DNA of 64,000 nucleotides from Anopheles merus (Eukaryota; Arthropoda; Insecta; Diptera; Culicidae), in NCBI RefSeq assembly GCF_017562075.2, contig NC_054084.1, forward strand, positions 3,652,501 through 3,716,500. Direction: 5' to 3'. The notes beneath the pieces are model-generated. The model saw only the letters and a list, made by a program, of their open reading frames with translations. It ran no database searches and had not been told where the DNA came from. Numbering within the stretch: the first letter of the stretch is position 1; every line of letters starts with the position of its first letter. The position numbers and the translations under genes were made by a program. Shown here piece after piece: positions 11,088 through 24,557 of this stretch.

Positions 11088-12532
11088 ATGAAACTGTACG
11101 GTTATTTGTTAAAGCGTGAGATTTACCAAATCATTTACGTCCAGGATGTGTAAGTAAGAATCGAGACTGCTAGCCCCAACCAGCCCTTTCGTAGGCATAC
11201 CGGTACTAAGCGAACGTTCTGCTTTGTTTTGTGTTGCGGTAAAGGTTTTCTCAGTATGAAGATTTTCTGGCAGCCGTTACGAAGGCGTTCGATCCGAAGG
11301 TGCTATTTCTCACCGTCATACCGGTCGTAGCTGGTCTCAGCACGACGCTCTATTCGAAATTGCTGCTCAGTGTATTGCTGACGGAGTACGCCAACACGAT
11401 CGTCAAGTGGTACGGCACATTCGTGGCTTCCTGTGGTTCTTTTGCTGCACAGTTTGACATTTTTCTTTTCTTTGCAGGATACTCGCCGAAGATCGTCCCT
11501 TCTGGTGGCTGAACGAGACGAAGGAGTTCTCCTCCCTGAACCGTCCTAAGATTTATCAGAATGAGCTTACTTGCGAACCAAGCCCGGGTAATCCGTCCGG
11601 TCATTTGATGACCTCCACGACCTACCTATTTGTGATATTCTCAGTTCTAGAGGAATATTTAGCGTAAGTTTAGTCGGGATTAAAACTCTCCAAGACGGGA
11701 AGAGTAAACTCAGCCTCATTACAGGAAGTACGGAAGGTTCGCCAGAGTGTCGCTGCGCTTCGTCTACTACAGCACGCTGTTTTTCATATCGATTTCCCGC
11801 ATGTACTTCGGATGCCATTTCCTTCATCAGTGCATCTTCGGAATCCTGCTGGGAATCCTTATGAGCAAGGTGTGTCTGTCCCATCGGCTTGAAAAATACA
11901 TTGCGAAGCAGTCGGGCAAGCGGAGAGTGGGATTTGTAGTGGTGATATGCCTGGCGATGCTTTCCCTATACTGGGCCCAAAAGCTGTTGGGGATCGATCC
12001 GCAGTGGGCGGTGAAGATGGTAAGTAGAAGACGTTTTTTTTTTAAAGATAGTTCACTAACACCTACTAACCCCCGGTTTAAATACACTCACCAGGCTTTC
12101 AAGTGGTGCGAGGATCCGTTCTACTTGAAGCCAACCACTACACTAGTGTTTAGCGCAATTCGCCTTACTGGGTCACTACTGGCACTGGCGGTGGTAGGAC
12201 CTATTCAAAAGTAAGTCGAAGCTAGCAAACATGTACAAAAAGCAGTAACTCTATTAACTCACCCATTGGTCTCGGTGTACTTCTTGCTTTTCCCTAGAGC
12301 TAAACCGCTCAACGTAAAACTAAGTATTCCTATGGTAATGGCAATGATGGCGTTCGAATGGATAGCATTGGACTTTACGCCGCGCAACTTCGGTGTGGTT
12401 GTGTACTTTTTATACAGCTTCCTGCTTTACTTCCTATTCACGTATGCCTATCTGCGCTGGGTACCGGCACTAGCGGCCGGCCAAGATATCCGTGCGTCGC
12501 GCAGCGAGAGAACCAAATCTAAATCGAACTAA
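11088..12532 (+). CDS. G6P: Glucose-6-phosphatase catalytic subunit
   Basis: Six exons (11088-11147, 11255-11409, 11478-11663, 11725-12019, 12095-12210, 12298-12532) give 348 aa, against about 357 in human G6PC. The phosphatase signature is complete: KWILAEDRP (K71, R78), PSGH with catalytic-acid H114, and SRMYFGCHFLHQ with R165 and the nucleophile H171. These keep the human spacing with a constant offset of five. Multiple hydrophobic helices fit the nine-span ER protein. Known reaction: hydrolysis of glucose-6-phosphate to glucose and phosphate in the ER lumen, the last step of gluconeogenesis. Exon 1 is short (MKLYGYLLKREIYQIIYVQD) and is joined through a GTGTAAGT donor. I chose it because it is the only choice that keeps phase and aligns with the vertebrate N terminus, so it is the least certain part. 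There is no C-terminal KKxx signal; the end is KSKSN. Confidence 0.88.
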
Positions 12533-15500
12533 CAGCACCAGCATAAACAGCCACTGATAAGTAAGCTATTAAGCGTCGTTTTCCTAAACAGCATCGAAAG
12601 GCCTGAAACACTGCCAGGGAAAACGCTTTTCCCGGCGGCATGCACTATGCATTTTTTCATTCCATCACATATCAATTAACAACCGTAGCAAAGTAGAGGA
12701 TAAAAAGCGCTCAAACAGATTACCGACAAAGGTAGCACCACCAGCAATCAACAACTACTACAACAATTACTAGTGAATCTACAATTGCCTCGCACAACTA
12801 CATTCACCTACAACATAAAACGCCTGCTCGTGTTGATCTCTAAATTCTAAAACAACTGTTTATTATGGTATTTTTTCCATAAAATATTCAAAAATGCTGC
12901 TTGTTAAAATCGTCCATGACTACGATATTGATTTAGATGGTCCGAAATATGCTTAAATAGAGATAGAGTAAAGTATGAATCCTTCAGAGACAGAACAAAG
13001 CGAGAAGGGTTTCGTTGTCGAGTGAAACCCAAGAAGTCAATCAATTCCAAGCTAAAAAACATCATCTGTGAAATCTTACCTTTCGGTGATCAGGTACCAG
13101 TTTGTTGAAAACCACTTCCGCGTTGCATTCGTACCGCCAGGTTCGGTTCATGTTATGTGTGCAGTGTTACGCACGGACAGAACCTTGAACATGACATGGT
13201 TGCAACGCAAGTTTAAGCCACGCTAAAAGTTGTCCAGAGAGCGTGCTTACCTTTCGTCTCTTGATAGGGCTGGATCAAACGTTTCACGATATATTTTTTT
13301 CCTGTTACCGTCGCACGTAAGGAAAGGTGTTAGATAGTACCCCATTCTTAAAGTTACCTCATACGATACGGGTGTAGTCGGTTAGAATAGCCTGCCCCCG
13401 TACTGCGGAACAGAACATGACATCGTGCCGAGGGCGTAAGGCGTGTGGCCTCCTTTTTGAAATTATGTATTGCCGTCGGTCCGTTGGCCTGCACAGGTGC
13501 TCCGTTGGCCCATGGTTTTCCAGCGCGACCATTTCCGACCACTTATGCTAGGTGCAGGTGGAGTAATGAGTGTGGACGGGATCTGTTGCTCTTGCCAGCG
13601 CTTTGCGAATCGTTGAACTGGTTCGCAAGATTTACCATGACGAACGGAAGGTAAGGTAAGCAAACACACGCTGCTCGGGCACATTGGTCCCTGGAGAACC
13701 GGTCTCAGGCGGTGCAGTGGCGTTCCCCAGAAACGATCGCTATGGGCGCGAGCGCGGGCTCGTAATCTGACCACTGCAATGCACTGACCGCAACAGAGGA
13801 GCAGTTAACGTGCGGCCATAAATAAAATCAATGCCATTGTCTTTCCCCATTCGGATCCGCACGTTCGTGACGTTTGTGTGGGTGCTGTTTGATTCCCTTT
13901 TTTCGCCTCGTAAAACAAAGAATTAAAGCTGAACGATCGCAAACGAGCGGAAAACTGGGTCCAAAGTACAGCGGCTGCCGTTGTGAATAGTTTTTTTTAA
14001 TAGAAATTAATTTACGTTTTCACTCTAGCTGCACCGTTGCACGTTTGCGACATTGCTCCACCCTGGTGGTAGTGCTGGGGCGAGGCCATCAGGAAATCGG
14101 AAGAAAGCCATAAATACCGGCGACAGCGACCTGTAACGACAAGCAACGCAGAAGTTTCTAATAAAGTGCATGAGCTGTTAATTACAGGCTATAACGACAA
14201 ATCTAATCAGCACGGTGGATTGTACCTTTCAACTCTTGGTTCATGGTGCATACTGGTTCAGTTCGGGTCTCGGTGTTGCCTTTCTGAACTAGATGTTGTT
14301 CTTGGATTTCGCTGTCGGATGTTTGGACATTGGACGCAGACTGTGCGAGCGTTTCCGTTGCTACCGTTACAGTATCGCGCCATAATGTGGATTATCTCGA
14401 TGGGCTCTCAAGCTGTTGGATATCCATAGAAGGTTGTATAGTTTTATATCTCAATTATAGATACCACCGTTCGAATTATCTGTCCAGTGATGGTTTACGA
14501 CGAGGGCTATAAAACTGTTCGTATGTCACCTCGCAACGGTTGCGAAATCACATTCGTTTGATACGTAGCTAACAAATGCAATGAAAATGGTGGACCGATT
14601 ATGAAAACGGTCGTAACCGACTATTTTGTTTGCATGCCGTTCAGTTCCTTTCTGGCAATCACAGGTGTGTTTTGATGATTCAAAAATGTCCTCGCGCTCC
14701 ATCGTATTAAAAATGTTACAAAATTAGTCAAACGAGTAAATCAAATTACTCAATGCATTATCAAGTTACAAGATCGAACCTGCAAATTATCTGATAGTGT
14801 GTGTGTGTCCCTCGTGTACTATGGTCCCTTTGATCGATATAGAACCCGCACACTTGTTGACAGGGCAGCAACGGGGCAGATTGATCGTGTCGTACGATTA
14901 AAGTTCCCACAGCATGCTTTGATAGTGTTGGACGTAATCTGTCAACCGTTTGTCAGCGGTGACGCGGGCTGCACTACACACGGAGACGTGATTGTATCGG
15001 GCTTGTGGTCCGTGCTTGCTGCAAGGTTTTTCGGTGGCGATAATCTAAGAACACATTTCACTCAACGTGCCCGCACACCAGTGTTTGATTCAATTTCACG
15101 CTTGAAGCGTCGCTAAACCTGCAACAGACAACCAGACCCAGGGGGTTGAGGTAAGATAGCGGGCCGGCAATACTATTTCTTCGTTCCGTTGCCATTTCAA
15201 CAAATTAGTAAGCCCCGGCTCCGCAGGCACCACACACCTACACACCTTGCTGAACGGTTGGAGGTGTCTGTGTGTTTGCCAAACATTACAACTTATTTAT
15301 AACGCTCATTATGTCACTTAGGTGGAGTGAAATATTTGACCCGCCTTGAATGATTGCGCTAATCGGTAAATATTTATGGTTCTTTACAAAACGGTGCCCA
15401 CTGCACGCCAGTTGCTTCATTCCGGAACACCGTTAAAGCCGTTGAGCTGGGCATTTAAATCCGCAACGCAACGGTGTTGCTTGGTGCAGGAGAATGCGAC

Positions 15501-16690
15501 GGGTCCGTTTGATTGGCGGAGGAAGGAGATGGAGGGAAAAGGGAGCGAAAAAAGGTAGCGCCTGCGTTTGAAATTGTTCCAATAATAACGGCTCTTTTTA
15601 TCCCCTGCCTAAGACAGTGAGGCACGAGGGCTCGCGCATAGCTGGTAGGGCTCGAGCGCGTGATTGAATGTACGGCAGCGGTATGCAAATCCTGGCTCCC
15701 GTGCATTATCATATTAGTGGTTGTATAATGCGAAAGCCTAATTGATATTTGAGCACAAGTGGAGCCCCCTATCTGTCCCGGCTGATCAAAGGGAGAGTGC
15801 TTTAAGATGGCGTCAGTAGCTAGAACGATAACAACTATAAATTTAGAAAAAAGAGGGAATGATCGGGTGAAGGGGGTTTGTAGTACGAAATGGTATGTTT
15901 AGTCTTTTTTGTAAAGAACGCTAGAAAGAACAGGAAAGAAAGGAGCTTTATAGTTGCAAGGTTGATGGAATTCTTACACAACTATTTACCTTTGCTGCGT
16001 CAACTCGCTGGGATCAATTAATCTTCCCTTTTTTTGTCCCAATTAATGAGCTGCTTTGCGACTTGTTTACGAGCTTGAGTTTCTACAATGGGCTCACATC
16101 ACATAAATTCTGCTCCATATTTACCACCACCAGTACAAAGAAATGTTGCATGCTGCTTAGAGGTGACAATAATCGTTATCCATTAACGATTCCCATTTAA
16201 CTTAGCGTTGGATATTACCCTGGGTACTCCATAGGTTCCCCGAGTCGCACAATTAGAAATCATTTATCATTGCATCATTGCAACTATGCGCAGAAACATG
16301 ATTTCTGCATCAGGATATGATAGGCCTCCCTCCCTCACCTCGGTTCAAGCTGGCCCTTTTTCTTGTAGGTGACGTAATAGCGGCAGTATGCACCGCGCCG
16401 GGGCTATGACGCAGAAAAAGAAGGCTTTAGCACCACCGCTAGGCTTTGTGGAGAAATGTTTTTCAGCTCAACTCCCTCCCTCGAGGGCAATATCTCACTC
16501 CACGCTGCGGGGGTGTCCGGTGTGTTTGCTCGACACTGCAAACCAGCGTTTAAATGTCACACAGGAATCTAAATAAAGCTCAGGCCCCGATTGGCCCCCG
16601 CGATGTGGAACGTTTGATAAAGGCTGGGGCGAATAAATTGAGGTCGAACCAATTCGTTAAATAATTAAAATGTCACAAAGCCAGCGTTTC
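12533..16690. other. Intergenic region without a recognised gene
   Basis: Mostly AT-rich sequence. The first few hundred bases are probably G6P 3' UTR. Small open frames (for example near 13463-13774, 14799-15116, 15455-15712) have no domain, no consistent splice partners and mixed composition. I see no RNA gene or mobile element that I can name. Confidence 0.4.
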
Positions 16691-16890
16691 GACCTGTAAT
16701 GGCGTCGTTAACAACTCCCGAGCAAGAACTGCACCTTTGGCGCATTGTTGACGGGAATGGAACTCTTTTGATGCCAACGAAACAATTGGCGCTGGTAACG
16801 CTGCAAGGATTTAGTATTGTTGAACGCTACAGAGAAGAAGGACGGAAGAGAATTATGTTCCTTGCATATTGAAGCGTTTATCTTTCCAGA

Positions 16891-17942
16891 ATGAATAACG
16901 AAGAGTTGGTGCTCAGCAATGAGTCCGGATTTCAAGGAGATTGGAAAACCATCTACCACCGGGACGCGCTGCTCTGGGCATCGCACGAATACGACACCGA
17001 CTCCATCATGAAGCCGCTGGCACAGATGGTCATTTGTCTCGCAAACCAATTCAATCTCTCACCAACGATAGAGTTCACCACGATCGATACGCTGGAGCTG
17101 CTGCTGGTACGCGCCTTCCAGAGCTGGATGCAATCGCCGGTCACTTTCCCGGACACGGTCGAGCAGCAGAAAGACGCCTTTCTGCGGCAACTTCCGATGT
17201 ACGTGGTGGCAGTGTTTGACATCGTCGCCAAGTACAGCAACCTCGGATCAAAGCTGGACCTGGCGGCTATGAAGCGAGCAGCCAAGGTGAGCGTTGCCAT
17301 CGATACGAACATGCTTACGGTGGAGTTCGAAGTTATAAAGATTTTGGACAGCGAGGTACGTGTAGGCAGCGACCGATCGATCGATCGATCGATCGAAGCG
17401 GAAGGGCTTGTCACATCCGCGCGCAAATCTAGGTAGAAGGTCACCCAGAGTGGGTAAGGTACACTTTTCCTTCTTCGTTGAACCGTTGCAGCTACGATCG
17501 TCACTGTTGCTGGGTGCATTCGAACGGTTCTCCAAGCAGTACCTGCTGCCGCTAAACATTGAAAGCAAGGAAACGATTGCGAGTATTGGAGTCAGGCTGC
17601 TCCGGGTGGCCGTCGCTGAAAGAGCGCTCATCTATGACAGGTTTTCAATACAGATCACCAAGAGATTTTTCTGGCGTGTGTGTTTGATTCGTCTGTTTTC
17701 TCGCCCTTTTCAGCCTGAAGACATCCATGAAGGATATGGAGTGCTTTCGCCGCTTCAAGTCCAACAAACTGATACTGGCGGGCGCTATCATCCTCACCGT
17801 GCTGTACCTAATACCAGCGGCGCGGCACAGCAGCGTGCTGCTCAACCAAGTCGCCGTACCGCTCGCTGACGACTGCTGCGTACAGTCCACGAATCTGATC
17901 TACCTGCGCGATGCAATATTGCGTGTCATTGGTGGCCACTGA
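16891..17942 (+). CDS. CNTD1-like cyclin-fold protein
   Basis: Exons 16891-17355, 17492-17640 and 17714-17942 join in phase 0 and phase 2 and give 280 aa (human CNTD1 is about 330). The profile matches cyclin N-terminal-domain-containing protein 1 region by region: a helix around MKPLAQMVICLANQFNLSP and TIDTLELLLVRAF; a second block (YVVAVFDIVAKYSNLG) equivalent to the human CVQLASKLSF helix; then TVEFEVIKILDSE matching the LESELDVLKSL helix; and a C-terminal region (ALIYDSLKTSM, then a hydrophobic helix ILAGAIILTVLYLI). CNTD1 in other animals promotes crossover designation in meiosis. The name rests on pattern, not a search; another divergent cyclin-like protein is the alternative. A 57-codon open frame starting at 16699 just upstream cannot be joined in phase and is treated as a leader. 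Confidence 0.6.
17373..17396. repeat. (CGAT)n microsatellite in CNTD1-like intron 1
   Basis: About six tandem GATC/CGAT units lie a few bases after the splice donor. Length variation is likely. Confidence 0.9.
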
Positions 17943-20900
17943 GCAAAACCATCGAGCAAAGAGCCATTCGCCCGGGAAGCCTTTTTCTCCGGAGTCGTTG
18001 GCCGCCGTACCGATCGTGCTGCCGGCGCAGTTGGTTCGCATTCGATGTAAATTAAATCAGATCAGACGATGTAAATATTCATAACATATTTGTGGCGTTG
18101 AGTTTGTTCGACTTTCCTGCAACAGCTGGCTCGAATGCGGAGATCGTGCGAGCGATGTAGAGAGGCCCTTTTGTGACAGGTGGTGCATTGGAGTGATGGC
18201 TAAATCCAGACGGATCTCCAACGTCAAAAACGATTGAATTGTCAGGTGTGGGAGAGCTCGTGTGTTCGACCTTACGATGTTTTTTCGTTCTATCCTCAAG
18301 CGCATTTGACACCAGAATCGATAGGCTCGTTGTGTTTGTCCGTGCTCTCATTGCAGTGCTCTGGCAGGTGTGCATTTCCGCATTTTTGACACCTACCAGA
18401 GGGGAGGCTAGATAGAAATAAGGTGGTAATTACGGGGCGCTTGGTAATGATATCCGGGAGCGCATAATTTACAGCAAGCTTGGCAAGCTTAGAGCAATTT
18501 TACATACATTAAATTGAAAGTCTTTTACGTTGCGGGCACTTCGTGACTCATTTGGAACTACGGGAGAAGTAAATATAGCATCTCATTAGAGTGATCTATT
18601 TGGTTTAATTAGCTCTTGATACACCCACTTGGCTTATGGAGCGTGATAAATGACTGTGTTCTTAATTTGGACACTTCGCGCTGGTGAGCTAAGCGCCTTT
18701 CAGGAAGAACCATTACGCCCGACGAAATTGCGCATTATTTGTTTACACACCTTCGACCGCAGAATTCTTGTTCCGAGCAACTTGTCGAACCACAATTTAC
18801 CTCAAGAACAACCTGCCGTCCGGTATGCCCTGGCTGGCCGTTTAACGAAACACGGCCGCAACCACAAAGCGATCCAGCGCACGCGATCAGTTTGGAATTC
18901 AATTTGTAAAATTTGTTTCACGATAGCCACCGCCATCACCAGAGCCCGGCGGCGAACCGTTGGACCGTGTTGGTTGTGCGCGATCAATCATCTATCGAAT
19001 TCATTCGCGTCAAAGACAATTGCAGTAATTTTCCTGACTTTGCACGGCAAGGTGGCTGGGGTAGGGCAAGACGCTCATAGGGATTGACTTTGTGTGAGGC
19101 CCCTAGTCCCTCGCAAATGCAGGTTCCGGGAAGTTCCGTTGGCCGTGGCTTACTTTCGGTTTTCGCGTAAACACCCGCGCAAAGGTGACAGTCCAAGAGT
19201 CAGCTGGTATCCCGAGGGCCGTCCGTCAAACCCGCGGATAGAATTCGCGTGTGTTGGTTTGGTCGTGTTTGTGGTGAGCTAATCGCGACACCCGGCATCA
19301 GCTGAGCGCAGAAATCCGTTGCCACCCGGCCGTAAGGCATATGCAACACATCACATTCCGCCAGGTTGCGCCTCACGACGGATGGGCGAAAGTGAGCGGC
19401 CGATGAAGTTATTACAGCGGCTGCGGCCGGGGAACGGACGCGTGGTGGTGTGGGTGGGCCGTACTAGTGGGAAAGGGGGAGGACCGGGAGGAAAGGAAAT
19501 ATCATTGAGCGATTATTGCCGCTCACGACTGAAGCATTGGTCGGGGGGCGGGTAGTGTTTAACTGTCCTCCACCTAGCCCTCTCTCCCTCCCATTCCGAT
19601 ACACCGATAATGATTATTAATAGGCGTGCGGGCAATGTAACGGATATTGGTAACGTTCTAATTCTAAATTTTGCGTGATTATTACTCCATCGATGTTGAC
19701 GCGTTTGGTTGTGGGCAGAGCGGCAGCAAATTACCGCACACGGGTGTAGTTTACATCAATATGTAGCAGAGATTTTTATTCCGTGACAATATCTTGGCTT
19801 AACTAATTGCCAAGCATGTGCTTTATTGATCACGTTTACGGTTGATGTAAAACAAAAGTTTACGCTCGATCGGTTGGAACAAAGAGAAGTGCGATCAAGA
19901 TCGCACTAATGAATTCGCTAGTTGGAAAATACGACTTTCCCGACGTGCATTCAATGCAGTTGGATTTGAAATTGATTCCAAATTGATTGGATTCCTTTAT
20001 GGAATTTGATTGAAAATTCCAACTGAGAAACGCGGTGAAATCGATGCGTTGATTGGCTTTTCTTACACCATAAGTTGTATGTTCCTTTTGACATTCTTTC
20101 ACAGATCATTCATAGACTTTGACCATGTTTGTACAAATCTTTTCCTATGTTCTTCTCATACGTTGCATCAGCGCTTTGCACCCACCAGGCAGGTTCTTGG
20201 TGGCTCCATCGAGGTCCATTATGAGAAGGCGTGGGTCACGGGAAGGTCACAATAATTCCCATTCCCTTTTTTTTTGCTTCGCGTTACCATCGTCCTACTC
20301 CGAGCCCAATGAGAACCAATAACCCACCAAAAGCTTTTCGTTCGATTTTGCTTCCCTATCGGCGTGGAACGATCGATGCAGTAAGGCACACGGCGCAACC
20401 AGAACCGCAATGGCGCAACGGTGAAGGAGTCGACAAACACCCAGCCACATAACAGTGCACTTGCTGCGCACGGGAAATTGCTTCACATTCTTGGCAGCTC
20501 TGGTCGGGATTTTTTTGTTCGTGGTTTGCTCTCTTTCTTTCCCTAGCCAATGCCTGATGGGAGTTTCCTGGCGAGCGATCGAGCGCGATCCAAATCTATC
20601 GTGCGCTAATGTTCGCAGATTGCGAAGACACTCTCCTTGCGCAGAAAATCCAGTAGCAACAGCGACCTACCGACCAGCTCTGCTTCACCACGCGATCCAA
20701 ACACACAAACGCACGGTTGATCGAGGGCACCAACCAACCAATGCTAGCCTTATTTAAACGAAAGCACCCCTGAACGATCGTTTTGTTGTTGTTGTTGTTG
20801 TTGTTGTTGTACATTGGCTGCGCACTACTTCGCTTTGTCCACTGGATGACAATGACGTTTTTGCACGGTTCCACGGGTAAGTCTGGTAGCCAGTGGCCTG

Positions 20901-23900
20901 TGCTACTAGTAGTACACCGGAGCAAAGGCACATTAACGCAGCCCATTAGCGTGGCACGAGCGTGTGGGGCTCCACCATACTAAGTGTACACTTTGTAATC
21001 GGCCGTGCCGGATCCGATCGCGCGCTCGCTCAGCTTCCTTCTTGGCCGCATCGTTCCGCTCGAAGCGATTGTTTCCATTTCCATTTGTGGCGCCCGAACC
21101 GGCTCTCCTGCCGGGTTGGCCGAAGCGAGACAGATAGACAGACAGGCAGCAAAAACGTGCTCTTCTGGTGCGGTGCGAGTGGAGGTGGCCTGCAATATCC
21201 CCAAGGTCCGATGGGTCGATGGGCTCGATCCGGTGTGTGCCGTGGCGTTTTATCAGTAGGCGCAGATCTTGCTGACCCCGTCACAAATTCCAACCGCTGA
21301 GCGGGCGCGCACGGAAGGAGAGCACACACGACGCCGCCGTAGGTGTCCGCTGTACTTCTGCACTCGGAAAAAGGAAGCAGTGCTGGTAGCAACAGCTGGA
21401 CGCATCGATGCACCGTCGATCGGTACGGGAGCAGAAAGGTACGGCCGACGGTACGAAATCAATGGTGGCCAAATGGTGCTCCCCCCGTCATTGTCATCGT
21501 GTGCTGTCACTGTCTTGTGATGTGATTCGCAATCACCGCGGGGCATAACAGGCGCGAAGTTCAGGGACACTGCCGCGAGGAATGCTCGGCGATTCGGGCC
21601 GCGCAGATTTGTCAGGAAGTGTGTGTGTGTCGGTTCAGGTAGGGGGGGGGGGGGAGGGGGACACAACAAAAAAGGCACAGATCGAACGCAGTTCCATTCA
21701 ATTTGGGGTGGCCACACATAGGTGCGGCAGCATAATTTATACATGGTTGTTAGTTGCGGCGGATGCGGCCCGCTCGGGCTGTTGAAAGGGTGTTGAAATC
21801 CTTTCGAATAAATGTTTTGTTGTATGGTTTATGCGATGTTTTTTTTTGCTTATTTCAATCAGCAACGCTTGAGTTAGTAATCGGTTTATGGCGCTTTGGG
21901 TGTAGAGAACCAATAAAACAGTAGGTGCGAAGTAGAATGTTGTTTCTGTTTTTTTTTGCTATTTTATCCTAAAGGAAACTATAAAACACACAACTTAATT
22001 TGTGTTTTGAAAGATTCATGATAAGCTTTGCGAGATAATTATAAAATTTAATTAAATTGTATTCACCATCACATCATGACATCAATTAACAACTTAATAG
22101 CGCTGTAAGATGAATGGTTTTAGATTATCTTTGTCGAATGGTTCTGTTTCGCCGTTTGTCATCCGATCAATCGCCATCCGAACGGTCTCCTAACTTAGCG
22201 GTCTTAGATTTCACTTCTTGTTGAGATTCACATTTCCCCACACCTTCCCAGTGAATGGCTTTTCCATTTCCCAATGTCAGTTTGTCCAAAGTGCCTCCAA
22301 CTAAGCAACGAAAACCCACCCGAAAGAAACCGAAAGCGAATTGGAAGGTGTTGGCGAAGGAACTGAACGGATTGCACTCATCGTGCAATTGATTTCTCGC
22401 ACCAAAACGAATGCGCTTTCACGCATCCTCCCTTCACACAGGCTCGTCGTGCGTTAATTGCTCGCCCCCAAAAACCTACACGCAGCTCCTCATTAGGCTC
22501 ACTGGCGATCATTACCAGAGCCGCTGGCAGAGGCGTTTAACTTTAATGATCGTCTGCGCAGCAATGCAGAGCCACACCGCACCACGTGGTCGCGTCTGTG
22601 TCATTGCACAGTCGAATTGTGCGCAGCCGGGGGTGCGCAAACACGCGATCATAACCGGCCACACGCTCGCTAACACCGCAGCACTAGGAAATGACGCCCG
22701 TGGGAAAGAATGCAACACTCGCAAGCCCTTTCCTATACACGCCTCGGTCAACGGGGGCCATCGGAAAGATGTCGATAGGGCTAGAAGGACCGCTCTGCAT
22801 CCATTCCCTTCGCTGGCTGGGCTAGAAGTGTGACCAAACGACACACTCATGGCGCTTCGGTTTCGCGCATTCACGCAAAACAGTAGAACAAAAAAGAATA
22901 AACAGCAAACCCAAACCTCTAAACCGCGACTGATCTCTCTATGCGGTGCTGCTGGTAGGATCTGGTTTGGCGCGTTTGGAGGGGTGCGTCGTGGTGGTGC
23001 CTAGATGCCTTTCCCTTCCGCTTCCATACCGCTGGTTCTTCGGTGGTGGCACTCACTTTCGCTGTTTCGCTGACGCGAAGGCGAAGGCGAACTGGACCGA
23101 GGCACAGAGGAACCGTGGCGCGCCTGAAAGCGACTGAGACTAAAATATTATAAAGAAAACTTTACCACGCGGGGTGCGGGGCTGAGTGGATGGGTGAGCG
23201 TTGACGCAGAATCATACTTTTCCGGACCAGCAATCAAGGGCAACTTGTTGTTATTTACACGGCCGCTGATGTGGCGGTACAGGAAGGTGGTCGAAGGTGT
23301 AAAAGTGCCCCGGAGTCGCCTACAGTACATGACAAGATGGAAGATATAGCTTCCACTAGCCTCTAGCGCGGCGAATGCCAGGGGTGCGTTGTTGGAATTT
23401 GTTACAGTTTTTTTGTCTTCCTCTTCCAGGGAGTATCGAAAGGACCGCTGGGTGTGGGAGTGGACAACAATTTGTAATGATCATTATCGAATTTCCTACA
23501 CGTAATATGCTTCTTGTTTCCAAAAACAACGTCCCTATGCTAGTTGAAGACAAGAAGATTAAACAGATCGAGCCACTTAGCACGATCTTGCAGGCACTGT
23601 AATACCTGATCGTGCGTCGTATCATGTCTGCGAGGAATGTTTCTTTAATTTACTTCTGTACCTGTTTTTTTTGTCGATCACATCAAACGTGTTCTGTTTG
23701 GTGCGGGTCTTTTTTTTTTGCTCCGATTTTGGTAATCTGTTCCGCTTCCTCCCCGGCACGCATACGTGAACACAACGATCGGTCGGCGACGAACCTTTGT
23801 AGCCTGCGTCGGTGTCACATTTGCCGCGAGACAGAGGTCAGAGGTTGCTTGGGGGATGGTGCAAGACGAGAAAGAGGGGCGAGGGGGAGATAGGTGTGCT

Positions 23901-24390
23901 CATACACCCAATTTCCGTGCTGGCTCATAAAACCGGCCGCCGCGTTAATTGTACGCTCCGCAAACGGACGGACTACAACCGGCACTGGCACTGCTGATCG
24001 ATCACCACCCTCTTCTAGCCCTGCCGTGGTGGAGGGGGGAAGGGGTGTACCCGCCCGGTAGTACTGTAACTGTAACCGCCGACTACTCGAGCCGATCGTT
24101 CGGGGGAGAATGTTCGGGCTCTCGGGTACGGTACGGTCGAGTGGTCCAATGGACCGATTTCGGCGCGGAGAAAGAAATCGTCGGTGGCGCTCGTGGGCAC
24201 CCTTCCCTTTAATGGTTCGCCTTTGGTGTTTGGCTAGGTGGAGCTAAGGTAGGGGGCTGCTCGAACCTCGGCTGCTCGGTGGAGCAGCAGGGAGGGGATA
24301 CCTAGAACGGCTCCACGAGGCTCACGAGAGAGCGCCCCGAACGCGAGCGACGAACCTCGTGGCCGGGCCCGATCGGCTGGGTGTGGTGTG
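17943..24390. other. Long intergenic region upstream of the cuticular protein gene
   Basis: No supported gene. After the CNTD1-like 3' UTR (an ATTAAA at 18051-18056 is a candidate poly(A) signal) the sequence alternates between AT-rich and GC-rich stretches. Visible simple sequence: a TTG run at 20783-20810, a G-rich run at about 21640-21660, and several T-runs. GC-rich blocks at about 20960-21450 and 23740-24360 contain many short frames on all strands without domains; their composition explains the open frames. The part nearest 24390 probably holds control elements for the cuticular gene (inference). Confidence 0.4.
20783..20810. repeat. (TTG)n microsatellite
   Basis: About nine tandem TTG/GTT units seen directly, in non-coding DNA. 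Confidence 0.9.
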
Positions 24391-24398
24391 GTTTTTAC

Positions 24399-24433
24399 TA
24401 TAAAAGCTCGGTATTGTCCTTTCGGAGATCAGT
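24399..24433 (+). promoter_or_regulatory. Core promoter of the CPCFC gene: TATA box and initiator
   Basis: TATAAAA at 24399-24405 is followed by an arthropod-type initiator TCAGT at 24429-24433. The initiator A at 24431 lies about 32 bp from the first T of the TATA box, the expected spacing. It sits about 127 bp ahead of the ATG at 24558. A strong TATA promoter fits the bursts of expression of cuticular genes around moults (inference). Confidence 0.75.
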
Positions 24434-24557
24434 ATTCGGTACTCGGTTTGGAAGTTTTGTGTTAAGCGAACAACAGTCCGTGTTTCGGTAACATAAAAGT
24501 CCAACTTGCCTGTGTGCATACGGAAGATTGAACGCAAGAGATACTCTGCATCCCAAA

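Noticed and set aside
13070..13260. Two minus-strand donor-like sites (GAAAG|GTAAG at about 13078 and 13252)
   Set aside because: No open exon of convincing composition precedes them; similar sites arise by chance.
16699..16872. 57-codon frame upstream of the CNTD1-like gene, with a GTAACG donor and a CAG acceptor 97 nt later
   Set aside because: The join would place the next exon in a frame that stops at once, so it cannot extend the protein as read.
20960..21750. Cluster of long overlapping frames on both strands
   Set aside because: GC-rich DNA depletes stop codons here; frames on opposite strands are equally open and none shows a domain.
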